Of a stretch of DNA of 64,000 bases, positions 25,486 to 37,160 are shown piece after piece. The position numbers and the translations under genes are program-made. The stretch is from the NCBI GenBank assembly GCA_026874595.1, contig CM049316.1, positions 20,113,839 through 20,177,838 of the forward strand, read 5' to 3'. Numbering within the stretch: position 1 is the first letter of the stretch; the number at the start of each line of letters is the position of its first letter. This DNA is from Sipunculus nudus (lineage: Eukaryota; Annelida; Sipuncula; Golfingiida; Sipunculidae). The notes beneath the pieces were generated by a model, which saw only the letters and a program-made list of their open reading frames with translations, searched no databases and had not been told where the DNA came from.

Positions 25486-28400
25486 ATGGCTCACAGGAGC
25501 ATCAACTTTGCAGATAATTATTTCAGTATAGATGATATATTGGCGACCCAGGAAAGGATTCCGTGTATTTTTGATCATCAAGTGTTCAATCTTGGTAAGG
25601 AAATGAGGCCCCTCTGTCTGTCTTCACACTCACAGTCATAAATGATAAATCTAAAAAAATCTAATTTCTAGTTCTGCAGTACAGTTCACTTCAGTCTCTT
25701 TAGACTTTTTTTTTTACTTTATTTACTTTCACTTTACACAGCTTATAGTTTTTTAAATAAGTTAAATCTAGGGCTAGTCAAAAACTAGCCACCAAGGGTG
25801 ACTAAAATGTTAAGTAAATATAATATCTGAGAGGGTACATATTAGTCACCATCCCATATATGCACATGGATGTGATTATAAGATCAGTATGATCTGTGCT
25901 ATAAAAGGGAGAATACCCATCTGTTCCGTATCTCAGGTATCTCATTTTAAACAGACGAAATTCTCTTCAAATAAGCAAATTGTATAAATTCCCAGTTTAA
26001 ATATATCTACAACCCTTTTAAACACCACTTCTCTCTATATATAGGGAGGTGAAGAAGCAGTAGTCTGTAAATGGTGCAAACTATTTCATCGCTGCAGGCG
26101 GCAAGTACAGAACTAAACACTGATCGGCCTCACAAACACTAATTGACTCTTACCCCATTAGTAACAGATAATTTTTGGGATAATTGGATATTTTGTTGAA
26201 GGACAAGCATCAATTCACTCCTAGACAGGGTTGGGGTAATTATAATGTTTAATTGTAATTACTTACAGGTAATTTATTACAATTTTTCAAGTAACTGAAT
26301 GTAATTTGTTATTGGGCAAAATTTAATTATTTGTAATTGTAATGATTACAAGGGTAAAAATATATGTTATTTCAGTTACTATCCATTTACTTTATGAACA
26401 CTTAACAGAGTACCATACCTAAAACTTCATTCTCTTGTACTCTTGGTCAAATCACTCCGTGAGTAAGGATTCAAATACATGCCGTGCACATGATTATTGA
26501 AGAAATAGTACTGTTGTGTGTAATCAGCATGATAATTAGTATGCCTTAGTTAACTGGCCTGTAAGAACTGGGTTTGGGTAATTGAAATGTAATTGAATGT
26601 AATTAATTTCTTCATTTTATGATTGTAAGTAATTTGTAACTTAACATATTGCCATTTGCAAGTAATTGTAATTAATTACTTTGAAATAAACATCATAATT
26701 TGAATTACTTTTCAATTACTGTTCAGTTTCACTTAAATCAAATGTTCTGCCTGAAGTCAGACAAAACAAGTTGAAACAACCTTGAATATTGCTACACAGT
26801 AGTCATCACAGCTGATCCCCCTGAGCCCAAGTTTCACCTTTGCTGTGTGTTTCCAGCATATCCCTACTGGGGAGGGTTCCAATGTAACTTCCCCCTGAGA
26901 TAATTTGAAATAACCCGCTGCTTGTATTCTGCCTGACTGCATTCATCCGGACTGTCTGCTGTTCACCAAGAAGCATCTTTAGGGGCTGGTTGCATTGTTT
27001 TTTTATTACAATGACCTATCATTGACCATGGAGTACCTTCATATACATGTAGTTTCACCTGAGCAGTGAGCTGTGTATTTATAGCTTCTGCTTAACAAGG
27101 TTTCCTTGAAGGGTTTCTGCCAGGGTTGTTAATTTCCCGGGAAATAAGCATAATTTCGAGGGCAGTGGAAATACTGGAAAATAAAGGGATTATAGGAACT
27201 GAGTCACATATTTCTAAATTGTATTTTGTTTTAGATTGTTTTTGCAGAGATATGTCATATATAATCATTTAGTAAGTGGGAGAGGAGGCCAAGGAAACAA
27301 AAGACACCTGTCTGGGCAAAGCCACTAAACTTGTGACTTGTTATAGGCATTTGAGAGGAACAGAAAAAGTAGACTGGGAGATATAAAGCTTTGATTTAGT
27401 AAACACAGGACTGAAAAGAACGCAGCATGTTTAAAAATTACCTGTTGAGTAGTAGTACATATATTTTGGATTATTAATATATGCTGTGAGGTGATGTGAT
27501 GTGGCAAATACTAATTGATGCTTTAAAGTTAGATCTTATATTTATAACGTGGAAACATTTTTTTTACATGAATACACAAAAGACTCTGAATATATTTAAA
27601 AATACATGTATCAAGCTGTCTTCACTGTAAACAATTGAGCAGTTTTCTTTTTGTGAAAATGGAATGTTTTTTGACGTTAAATTTATAAAAATGAGTGGAC
27701 TATGACTAATATTCCTGAATAAGCAATGGTTTACCTTTGTTAGTTCAGTTAGTTGAATTAAACACATATTGAGAGAGGGTTTTTTCCCTTATTTCTCACT
27801 CACATTATTATTATCAAGGGGGTATTTCCCAGATGGTAGTATTTGAGCTGTATTTCCAAGGCCGGGAATTCCCACTCGGGGAATTTTGGAACAACTCTGG
27901 TTTCTGTGGGTCTTCCCCCTGACTACGACCCACCCCTCTTCTTGTGTTCTGCCTGACTGCAAATGTCCCAGCTATCTGTAGTGTATCCAGAAACATCAAA
28001 AGGCTGGTTGCATTGTGTTTGAATGCAGAGACCTTTCCTTAACTAGAGAGAGTGCTGACATATACATTCATTTAACAACAATACAGTAATCATTTGCTTT
28101 TGTGCCTAAAGGGAGAACATTATGTCTAAGGATAGGGACTTTTTAGTATTTGCAGGCGAATTGTTAAGGCTTGAAAGATGTTCCATGTTTGACACTACTT
28201 AGAGCACTTTAGATGTAATAAATATTAAGCATAAAATAAGTCAGAATTAAAAAATGGAAGGGGTGACCACAGAAAAAAAATTTGACAGTTATTTCTTTTT
28301 AGGGTACCTGGACCCAGCTAGTCAGTCTGACCATATTGCGGTGGGAACAAAGTTAGAATTGCCATTCTGGATGGCCAGGTCTCTTGCTGGAAGAAGACGC

Positions 28401-29440
28401 CAGTTTGTCACCATTGAACTGCCAAAGACTTACAAAGAAGGTTACAGAGAGATTCTGAAGGCAGACCCCACCGTTGTTGATCTACATAAGTTAGGGCCTT
28501 ACTTCTACAAGTTTGGATCTCAGCTGCTTCAGTTCGGACACACTGATGGGTCGGATATCGCTCAAAGCTTGATACAAGTGAGAAAAATCTTAATTCCATA
28601 CAATAAAAAGCCTACACTTAAACTCAAGGGCCCAAATTATGTTGTTATAAAAAATGGCAAGAAATGTGAAATTGTTATTGGTCCAGAGTGGCTTTTACAG
28701 GCAATGTAAGTTAGAAGAAAATATTACAGATTAAAAAGCGGCTGGTCATACAAGAAACCTACAAGACTACTAAGAAAACTAGGCCTTTATCTTTTTTCAA
28801 GATAACAGGGTAAATTTTAATATTTGTATAATTGTAGATAATGCATAATTAAAGCGGATACAAGAAGTTCCTGGCTACAAAAGGATTGGGGTTGTACAAA
28901 TTGTGCATTTGACTTTTTTGTAATGCCTTAAATAACTATGGATCACTCACATGGGAATTAATTAGATAACACAATCATTCTTTTATTGTCAAGGGAATAT
29001 TTTATTCGATCTTGATCACTCTATAAAAATAATTTCCACAAGCAGGGCTTACCAAGTTTTGTCAGACCTCTTTTTGAACTGCCAGCAAAGTTGGTAAGAC
29101 CTTGTTTAAAACACTGAATAATATTTGAATAACAGGCGTTTCTGTATCTGATGTCATAATGAATTCTGTTGATTACTGACCATTTCCTTCCTTCTTTCTT
29201 TTACAGTGCTTTCAAGGCAGATTTAGGAAAATTATGGACTCTGCTCAAAACGCTTATCATGAGGACACCAGTGTGCTCACTGCAAAGCTGGATGAAGCAG
29301 AAAGAATTATTTTTGAATGTGGTCAAATGGGATTAAAAGACTTTCAGCGATGGGAGACCCGTCAGACAGAAAAACTAACAACCTCAGAGATGGTGATTAA
29401 CCATCGTAAACGCAAAAGGGCACAGATGGAGAACAATTAG
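25486..29440 (+). CDS. GINS3: GINS complex subunit 3 (PSF3), three exons
   Basis: Exons are 25486-25594, 28303-28577 and 29207-29440, giving 205 residues; human PSF3 has about 216. Phases are 1 then 0, with donors GTAAGG and GTGAGA and acceptors TTTTTAG and TTTACAG. Recognisable blocks: NYFSIDDILATQERIPC near the N terminus, KLELPFWMARSL, ELPKTYKEGYREIL, DPTVVDLHKLGPYFYKFGSQ, then GRFRKIMDSAQNAYHEDTS and GLKDFQRWE near the C terminus. They match human PSF3 in order. GINS (SLD5, PSF1, PSF2, PSF3) joins CDC45 and MCM2-7 to form the CMG replicative helicase in the nucleus. The start Met agrees with the family N terminus; the frame is open further upstream, but that is probably 5' UTR. Intron 1 (2.7 kb) contains repeats. 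No AATAAA is close to the stop. Confidence 0.95.
26224..26725. repeat. GTAATT-rich repeat tract in GINS3 intron 1
   Basis: The motifs TAATTGTAATTACTT, GTAATTGAATGTAATT and AATTACTTTTCAATTAC recur in both orientations. Such tracts are often found inside degenerate animal DNA transposons. No clear ends or coding sequence. Confidence 0.45.
26855..28080. repeat. Diverged direct repeat pair, spacing about 1 kb, GINS3 intron 1
   Basis: The segment at about 26860-27005 and that at about 27840-28020 share CTTCCCCCTGA, TTCTGCCTGACTGCA and GGCTGGTTGCATTGT in the same order. They are clearly diverged. No coding sequence. Confidence 0.6.
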
Positions 29441-30028
29441 ACAACATTTGCCTAATATTAAAATACTCGTCAATGGTAACTGAACACTGAATTATATTTG
29501 AACAGTATGGCTAAAGGAACACTGCTTATATTTAATTTTAGATCTTCAGGTTATCTGTAGTAGCTGGAGAGTTATTTTTATATCAATGTAAATATTATAA
29601 ATATTATGACAATATTAGTAATGTCTATGCAATGTGATGTTTCTGTGCACAACAAGTAGTAAATATTATCTTAATATTTGTCAATGCACGGAGTCTCACA
29701 GATTAAGCATCCAGCAATTCCATTGTAATGTCCATGGACTCCTTTATGTCATAAGTTTTCTTTTTTTTATAATGCCCAGTAGGAAGCATTGATATGTTGC
29801 CCTCTTGATTATTATAAAAAACAACAAATAGAAAAATCTCGTAACCCTGCAATACTTTGCCCATAATAGTATTAATACAATACAAACTTTTATGGTATAT
29901 TTATTGTTTACATACCATGCTTTTAATAACCAAATTTCCTCTAGGAACATTTTCAGAAAGAGTAAAATCCATTGTAAAAAGGTAAAAAAAAATTGTTTAT
30001 AGTCTGATAATACCACAATGTCAGTGTT
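29441..30028 (+). other. GINS3 3' flank
   Basis: AT-rich 3' UTR or flank with no gene. The polyadenylation site cannot be placed with confidence. Confidence 0.4.
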
Positions 30029-30231
30029 CAGGGGCGGATCCAGGATTTAGGAAAAGGGGGGGTCCAACCCAGGAGGACTAATGAAAATCCTAAAAAAAGG
30101 TCATCACGTCTGGAAAAGGGGGGGGGGGTCCAGGCCGCAAAATTACGTCTAAAACCCCTTAAAAAAGGTTGCTTCGGGTGAAAAAGGGGGGGTCCGGACC
30201 CCCTGGACCCCCCCCCCTGGATCCGCTTCTG
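30029..30231. mobile_element. 203-bp G-rich MITE-like element with 5-bp target duplication
   Basis: The left end is CAGGGGCGGATCCAGG and the right end CCTGGATCCGCTTCTG, an imperfect inverted repeat. It is flanked by GTGTT at 30024-30028 and 30232-30236. The body alternates G-runs and C-runs. GGCGGATCCAG-type ends are widespread in aquatic animal genomes, from general knowledge. Confidence 0.7.
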
Positions 30232-30299
30232 GTGTTCCCTGCGGAGCATAAAACCCATGCTGTCAAAAAGGTACTAGGAAGTGATTTGTTCTACGTTTT

Positions 30300-30440
30300 C
30301 TTTCTGCCCGTGAGTCATAACCGGTACCCATTCACATGTGGGTGGAGAAGATGGGAGAGGGTTCGGCCTTGTGGAAGTCATTGGCCAAGATTCTTAGTGC
30401 AGGATCAGAATGGGATACAAACCCACGACCTTCAACGTAA
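30300..30440 (-). repeat. Degenerate dispersed repeat (CCGGTACCCATTCACA type)
   Basis: It runs CCGGTACCCATTCACATGTG ... GTGGAG ... TGGCCAAGATTC ... ACAAACCCACGACCTTC. This order resembles a dispersed repeat common in marine invertebrates (GGTACCC ... GGGTGGAG ... CTTGCCCAAGG ... CGAACCCACGACCTT). The orientation is assumed from the B-box-like region and is uncertain. Confidence 0.4.
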
Positions 30441-32274
30441 ATCAGTTTTCATCGGATATCAGTTCTTTAATGCCTTACTAGACTTCCGCTGCGAAGCAGT
30501 TTTTCATGAAATTATAATAAAAACTGAAAAACCTATTCCCCCCCCCCCCATAAATAGTGGCGGAATAATGGCGGAATTGGTAATATCTGTACAACCCATT
30601 AAAATAAGAAATATTTGTAAAATTTTCGTGTATATATTCGGCACTTTTTCTGGAAAATTACCCATGTTTTCTTTGAACTTCAATACAAAATATGCAGAGA
30701 TAAGTTTTGCGTCCGTTTCCTGACAATATTTGCTCAAGTAACATTGATTAATAAAGCCAGGCCTATTAACGTCACACTTAAGAAAGCCTCGTATTGTAAA
30801 GTTTCTCCTTTTTATGGCAAACAGAAGGGCTAGAAAATTAAGGTTTTATTCTTACAAATTATGGCATCTGTTACATGGTGTCACGTCCACGTAACAGCAA
30901 ACTAACAGTTTTACTCCGTGTTACCATTGCTACATGCAAAAATACCCGACTCGCAGCAACAACAGGACAGGTTGAAAGACGGCGGTGTTGCTATCGTAAG
31001 TGGAAACTATGTCGAGACCGCTCCCTCAGCAACGTAAATTAAACACAACAATATGAAAGTAGGAAAGATGCAGATGATTGTATGGTTGCAGTCACAAAAT
31101 GCCCACGTCCTCGTTCCTAGTCTGGTGTCCTATCCATTCATCCACCAAGCTCTACAAGTGACTGCATTTTTTTTACCTGTAAGCTTTTGGTGCAACAGAT
31201 TATGCATTTGAAATAGCTCCTGATTTGTTAATGGTGGGGCTGTCGGCCAATGAAATGCTGGCAATCGAATGTGTTTCTTATCAATGGCAATTCACTTTAC
31301 ATGTATATGATGCTGAGAGGTTTTTATACGTCAGATTCTGCCTTCCATTGAGCGAAATATATCCAATGTAAAATAAAAGATGCGATTTCTCTGCAGTGTG
31401 GGAAAGTATTTTATGGGCTCGGTTGATCTGCCAAACTAAAGGTTTGAGACAGACAAGAAAATAAAATGTATTTATGTACAGAAATTCTCGTTTATTGATC
31501 TCTACAGAATATCAGTGTCTTTATTGTCTGAAGATGAGAATGTGCAATCCAGGGTTGACGTACAAAGATATAATGTTGATAACTGTGGAATCTTTTTAAA
31601 AATATTCAGTGTGCTGTGATATTAATATTTGTATATTAATTTAACTCTGAGCGGTAATCTGTGTAAAAGTCTCGGGTCGCACATGATATGAAAGATTTTC
31701 GGTTTGATCTTTTCTTGATACTCTGTGAAAATTTGTTTTATCAAAGGGGAATCTTGATATATAAAGAAAGCATATAAGGAAAACGCAAATGTAATGTGTC
31801 CCTTATTCAAAGTAAGTGTTGTGGGTCATCAGAGTGGAGCTGAAGCATGTGAACTGAACGTTTCTGGAAGGAAGGCTAACACCAATCAGAGCAAGCCAAC
31901 CAAGACAGACATCCCTGTCCGAATGAGTTTGTTTTGTTCTGAAAAATCGTGGCACGTCATCACTGCTTATAACAATACAACTTGTGAGATGTATTTATCA
32001 GTGTTTTTGATCGGAAGAAAACGCCCCGGTCAGATTCAAGCCAACAGCTCTAGTGAAACAGCTCCATAGAATGCAATATTTGAGTTCTCTTAGTTTTTTT
32101 TTTTGGTTTTGCTGAAGAAATTCACAGGATTCTTTGACAATATTAAGAGATTTCCTTCCGTATATTCCTTTATATCTAATAATATTAATAATTGTCTAAA
32201 CAGACAAGATATTCGTCTTTTCTCCTAATGGAGAATTTACTCTTGTCGTCCTCCTTGTGTTGTCCCTGGGCGTT
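30441..32274. other. Intergenic, no gene recognised
   Basis: The strand holds a C-run at about 30539-30549 and several short open frames without known domains. The longest (31794-32069, plus) shows no homology I recognise. Confidence 0.4.
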
Positions 32275-34625
32275 TTTAGCTCAGCTGACTATAAGTCATC
32301 AGAGCTATAGTCGTGGTCCATTGTCCGTCTGTCCGTCCGTCCGGATGTCCGTTCGTAAGACTGACACATTTCAACACTATTCGACCTACGAATCTGAAAT
32401 TCGGCGTACAGTTAGATGTCCCCGAAATCTCCTACCATGCCGAAAATTGGGTCAATAGGACTTCGTTCCTTCGAGATATTAAGGAAAAACCTCAATTTTT
32501 ATCAGAAATATATTTTCCCACTTCAGGACTGTCTAATATCAAAACCATTCATCTGGTTTTCTTCATATTTACCATAAATATTCCTCTATATAGTTCCTAT
32601 GTACATTCCAGAAATTAAGTCAGTATTATTTAATTTAAAAAAGTTATGGGCCTAAACATAAATGACCTTGTAAAAACATCAGGAAAGATATTTGGTAGCT
32701 TTAGACCAAAATGTTAAAGGTAGGGACTTTTTTTCAGTAATACAACTTTAATTGATCAAAATTTAATTGTATACCAAAAATTAGATCAAAATCTGTTATT
32801 TTTTTTAAATATTGGCAAAAATATAAAATTGGTACCTTAAATTTTGCTCAACTTTGGCCACGGCACATTTTTTCCCTGTAAGTACTGTGGATTTAATTTT
32901 CACAGCATGTACACATACGGATTTAATCTGTTAAAATCTGAAATTTGAAAATAAACGCTGCAAAATTAGGCTAGTTATTGAACTATTTTGGAGGCTCTTG
33001 TTGTATTGCCTTACATTGTCAAGCAGTCCACTTTGGTGACTGTAGATCATTCAGTGCACATCTCTATGCTCCCCAGGCTGTTGGCATTATGTTAGATGTC
33101 CCCAAGATCTCCTACCAAGCTGAAAACTGGGTCTTTGCGACTTTGTTCCTTTGAGAAATTAAGGAAAAACCTCAATTTTTTATTTAAAAACAAATTTTCA
33201 CACTTCAGGACTGCCTAATATCAAAACCACTCATCTGTTTTTCCTCATGTTTACCATAAATATTCCTCTATATAGTTCCTATGTACATGCCAGAAATAAG
33301 GTCTGTATTATATAATTTAAAAAAAGTTATGGGCTCAAACAAAATGCATTTTGTAAAAAATCAGGAAAGATATTTGATCGCTTAACACAAAACATGTTAA
33401 AGCTAAGGACTTATTTCCAGTAATATAACTTTAATTAATCTAAATTAAATTGTATACCCCAAATTAGATCAAAATCTTTTTTTTTTTTTAAATATTACCA
33501 AAAAATAAAAATTTGTACCTTAAATTTTTGCTCAACTTTGGCACGGCACGTTTTTTTTTCCTGTAAGTACTGTGGATTTAATTTTCACGGCATGTGCACA
33601 TAAAGATTTATTCTGTTAAAATCTGAAATTTGAAAATAAAAGCTGCAAAATGAGGCTAGTTATTGAATTATTTCGGAGGCTCTTGTTGTATTTCCTTACA
33701 TTGTCAAGCAGTCCACTTTGGTGACTTTAGGTCATTCAGTGCAGCTCTCTATGCCACCCAGGCTGTTGGCATAATGTTATGCAATCCCATCACTAGGACA
33801 AGCCCTCTCTCCACTGAATTGAGCTTGATCAGGCTGCCTGCAGTTAATACCATACCTCAGGGAGCCTTTTTCTCTGGCACCCCCCCCCCCCCCCCCACAC
33901 ACACACACTCCATTCTGTTGACAGACCTGTACTATGAACTAGATTAATCTTAAAATAAACATTTTTTTCAGCAACGAGCAGTAACAACGGAGACCCCTCC
34001 CCCCACCCACCCCTTCAATACACAGGATTAATAAACAAGATGAATCTTATAATTTTAATGTTAAATAAATTCTTTTTGATGAGACTTGGACAATTTTGAT
34101 TTTTTTAAAGAAAATATTTCAGGAATTTAATCCTAATATTCAAATGTGATAAAATATTTGGATCTAATGTAAGTGCTAACTGACAAGATTTAAGAAGATA
34201 TAAATAATTTGTAGCATTTCATTCATATCTCTTAAAGTTGGCGGGGCCTAGGTGTGAATAACACTGTTAACTTAGTATTAAAATTGGGAATATTGGTCAA
34301 ACTTTGTGGGATTAATTTTTAACTCATATGGCCATATATTTAACTTTTGAAAACTTAATTACCTTCATAAATTATTTGTTTATGAAATGTTACTTTTATA
34401 TAACACTTACCATAGGCCTATTTGTTCCTTTGGTGCATCACTAAATGGTTTAGCTCATGTCCATTATTCTATAATTAACAGAGTTTCATTTTAGCAGGGC
34501 CGTTTTCTCATAGCTTTTCTAATGATAATATACATGAAAAACCAAAAGAAATAAAAATATTTTGCAGTTAATATTAATATTTTCCAAAATTCAGCTGAGC
34601 GATGTGACCCATGGGTCCTTTTTTT
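32275..34625 (+). mobile_element. AGCTCAGCTGA-family element, copy C with two about 685-bp core units
   Basis: The 5' end is TTTTTAGCTCAGCTGACT (about 32275) followed by GTCCGTCCG repeats. The 3' end is TTCAGCTGAGCGATGTGACC and CATGGGTCC (34590-34618). Two tandem core units of about 685 bp begin near 32400 and 33084; each ends with AAGCAGTCCACTTTGGTGACT and CCAGGCTGTTGGCAT. C, CA and T-rich low-complexity stretches interrupt the 3' part (33876-34012). No coding sequence. Confidence 0.7.
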
Positions 34626-36836
34626 GGGGGGTGGGGGGGGGGGGGAGCCTGAGTCGGTCATTCTGGAGGCTGCGTCTCCAACTTTGTTTTTGGGTTCTCT
34701 TTCTTCGTTTCCCTTGGGTATTCTGATTCAGGTCTTGGCGGGATTCTTCCACAGAGTGTGATTGAGATGACATAGGGTGTTACTTAGACTGCCTTTGACA
34801 CAGGTGTGGGTTCATGTACTCTGTTATTCTGCTGGGGTTAAAGGATTAGTCAAAAGTTTGAATATTTTGGACCTATTTTTTATGAGCCTCCCCTGGTTTC
34901 ATGTAGCAGGGCAGGACTGGTTTAACATCAGACTGATCAGAGTACATCAGAGTTGAAAATCCGGAGTATGGTTTAGGTGGAGGTTGATAGTTTCCTTACA
35001 GGTCGGAAGATGGCTGCTGAACTTTAATTTGTCTGACCTTGATGCCTTCTTCTGTGCCTCCTGGTTAGCTGATCTTACTGCCGAGATTGACAAACTCATC
35101 TGTATCTTTTCCACATATTTTTATCTTGGTTGTCTCCTGTTAATGGCGAGCAGCACCTTTAATTTCCTCGTTTATTTTGAGGCTTACTTTTATGTGATAC
35201 CTGCTAAAATATCAGCTTTCTGTTCCATATCCGTAAGTCAGTGGCTGAACAGCTGAAAGTAATCGGCAAATTCAGGATCCTCAAGCTTCTCGTCAGGGAA
35301 AAGCATGGCTTGAGAAACCATTATGCCAGTAAACCCCGTTGGATAATGTAATTTTAAAAGCTTATTTTCTCTGTGTTATTTTAGCTTCTTCACAACGCAC
35401 TTAGTTGTGAATTATTATTTTCCCCACAGCTTCGACTTCAGATTGGCAACAACCTTGTGATACTCAGACCCGATATCAAATCGCTTTGGCCTCACGTGAT
35501 GTGCATCGTTCTCTGATGGTCAGGCGATACCCAAGTGATTTTCAATTGGTGACAATTTCTGAGAGGAAAAATTTCCCTCCCAATGTCAGATCAATTCAGG
35601 CACAGATGTCTACAAAATACTATCACCAGGCATGTTTTAGCAGAGAGCCACTTGGTTCTCTTAAAGTCCGGCATCCTCGGCTTAAGAGGTTTCATCGGCC
35701 CTGCAGCTTGATTTCAGCTTTCGCTTCTAGGCCCTCTTTTATGTGGGTTTAGATGATGTGGCCAGGTAACAGAAATTTTCCTGTAACAGAATATTTTTCA
35801 TGGAAGGGTTGTTAATCCATCGCACAACCCCCAGTCATCATGACACGTACAACCCCCAGGGTGCTCATCTCTGTCAGACTTCTACCCTAGCAGACCTGTT
35901 CTCGAAACTTGGTTGTAATGGCCATGAGCAAATACTCCAGTCTGCATTTTAATTTCTCAGGATTCCAAAGTGGGCCTATGAAAGTTCTCCCACCGCAACA
36001 AACTTTGCCTCTTGGCAGAGATGGACATGGGGACATGCTTTTCCTAGGTCAATTTCCCAAGCTGAACAAATTGTAGGCCATTTTGACATTGTTTCTGGAT
36101 AAAATATAAAAGAAATACAAACGGTTTACTGTACGATTAATGAAGGAAAACACGAATCGGTCTATATTGTCCCGGCTGATATTCCATATGTGTTTACATG
36201 AAAACTATCCCCAACCAAAACTCTGGTCATCTCCGTTTTGCAATTATTGCACCGGTCACCAATTTAGTATTAAAAAAGGGAATGTCAGGTTCTCATGTAT
36301 GCGTTTAAAACTGTAAGAATACGACACCTATGTATCTGTAATTTTAAATGGCCCCAATCACCTATCTCACCTTTATAAACTTAAGGTAATGTCTTAGAGC
36401 TTTTATAAAAATAAGCCAGAAAACGTAGATTTCAATGCACACAGACTGGTTGTCTTGTTTATATCGTGTTTATAAAATGCGGGGGCCCGCCAAAATAAAA
36501 CAAATTCAACAAGGGCATCTGGTGGCAAGTCAGATAAGATGGAGCTTTGCAAAAGCCGTTTTGCAACAAGTGACCTATCTACCTCGGCATACATGCAACC
36601 TACCACCTTAGGTTTGTCAACATTGCTGTGTTTACAAACACGTTTTTGATAAACAATTATAAGTTCATACAAACTTTAAGGAAGCGTTATAAATACTTTT
36701 CATGACCAGAATTACCCTATGATCATTGATATATACACAAAGGAAGCCAAAAATCACATAAATTCTTTTTCAAATGGCATGGACTGTCTGTTATGCAAAA
36801 ATTTGTATATCTTCATTTCTTTTATTATCATCATTA

Positions 36837-36840
<4 letters not shown>
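34626..36840. other. Intergenic stretch with coding-like fragments, unresolved
   Basis: Open frames of 60-90 codons lie on both strands. One minus-strand frame (about 35110-34945) reads MSLSISAVRSANQEAQKK with a later SSHLPTCKETINLHLN block, which has the feel of a decayed retroelement. No family can be named, and no splice-linked gene was found. Confidence 0.3.

Positions 36841-36888
<48 letters not shown>
36841..36888. repeat. (AAT)16 microsatellite
   Basis: An uninterrupted AAT run about 270 bp upstream of the NBN start codon, followed by related TAATA sequence to about 36922. Confidence 0.97.
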
Positions 36889-36889
<1 letters not shown>

Positions 36890-37160
36890 TAATATAATAA
36901 TATAATATAATTATTATTATTCATAATTTAAAAGTGAAAAATAATACTCAGAAGTAAAATTTTCAACACATTCTAGACTTCAAGACAGCTTCGCTACATC
37001 AATCAATTTGGACCAAAAATTCCTGGCAAAAAGAAATTCCGTTACACTTAGGGGATTTCCGTTCAGGGGATTTCCCGGTGTTGGTGATTCCAGCTGGCGG
37101 GCTTTGCAGTGTAAAGGAAGCAAATGCGATTTTGCCGTGTGTTTACTAAATTAAAGAAGA

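Noticed and set aside
30028-30723. Open frames over the G-rich MITE and its flank
   Set aside because: Proline/glycine-rich frames come from the G and C runs of the element; no domain.
34600-35260. Possible retroelement gene on the minus strand
   Set aside because: Frames are broken by stops and no catalytic motif is seen; kept only as unresolved sequence.
35486-35752. 88-codon plus-strand frame
   Set aside because: Looked at as a possible NBN first exon because ATGATGTGGCCAG/GTAACA lies at its end; the MWILQ exon at 37161 fits the family better.
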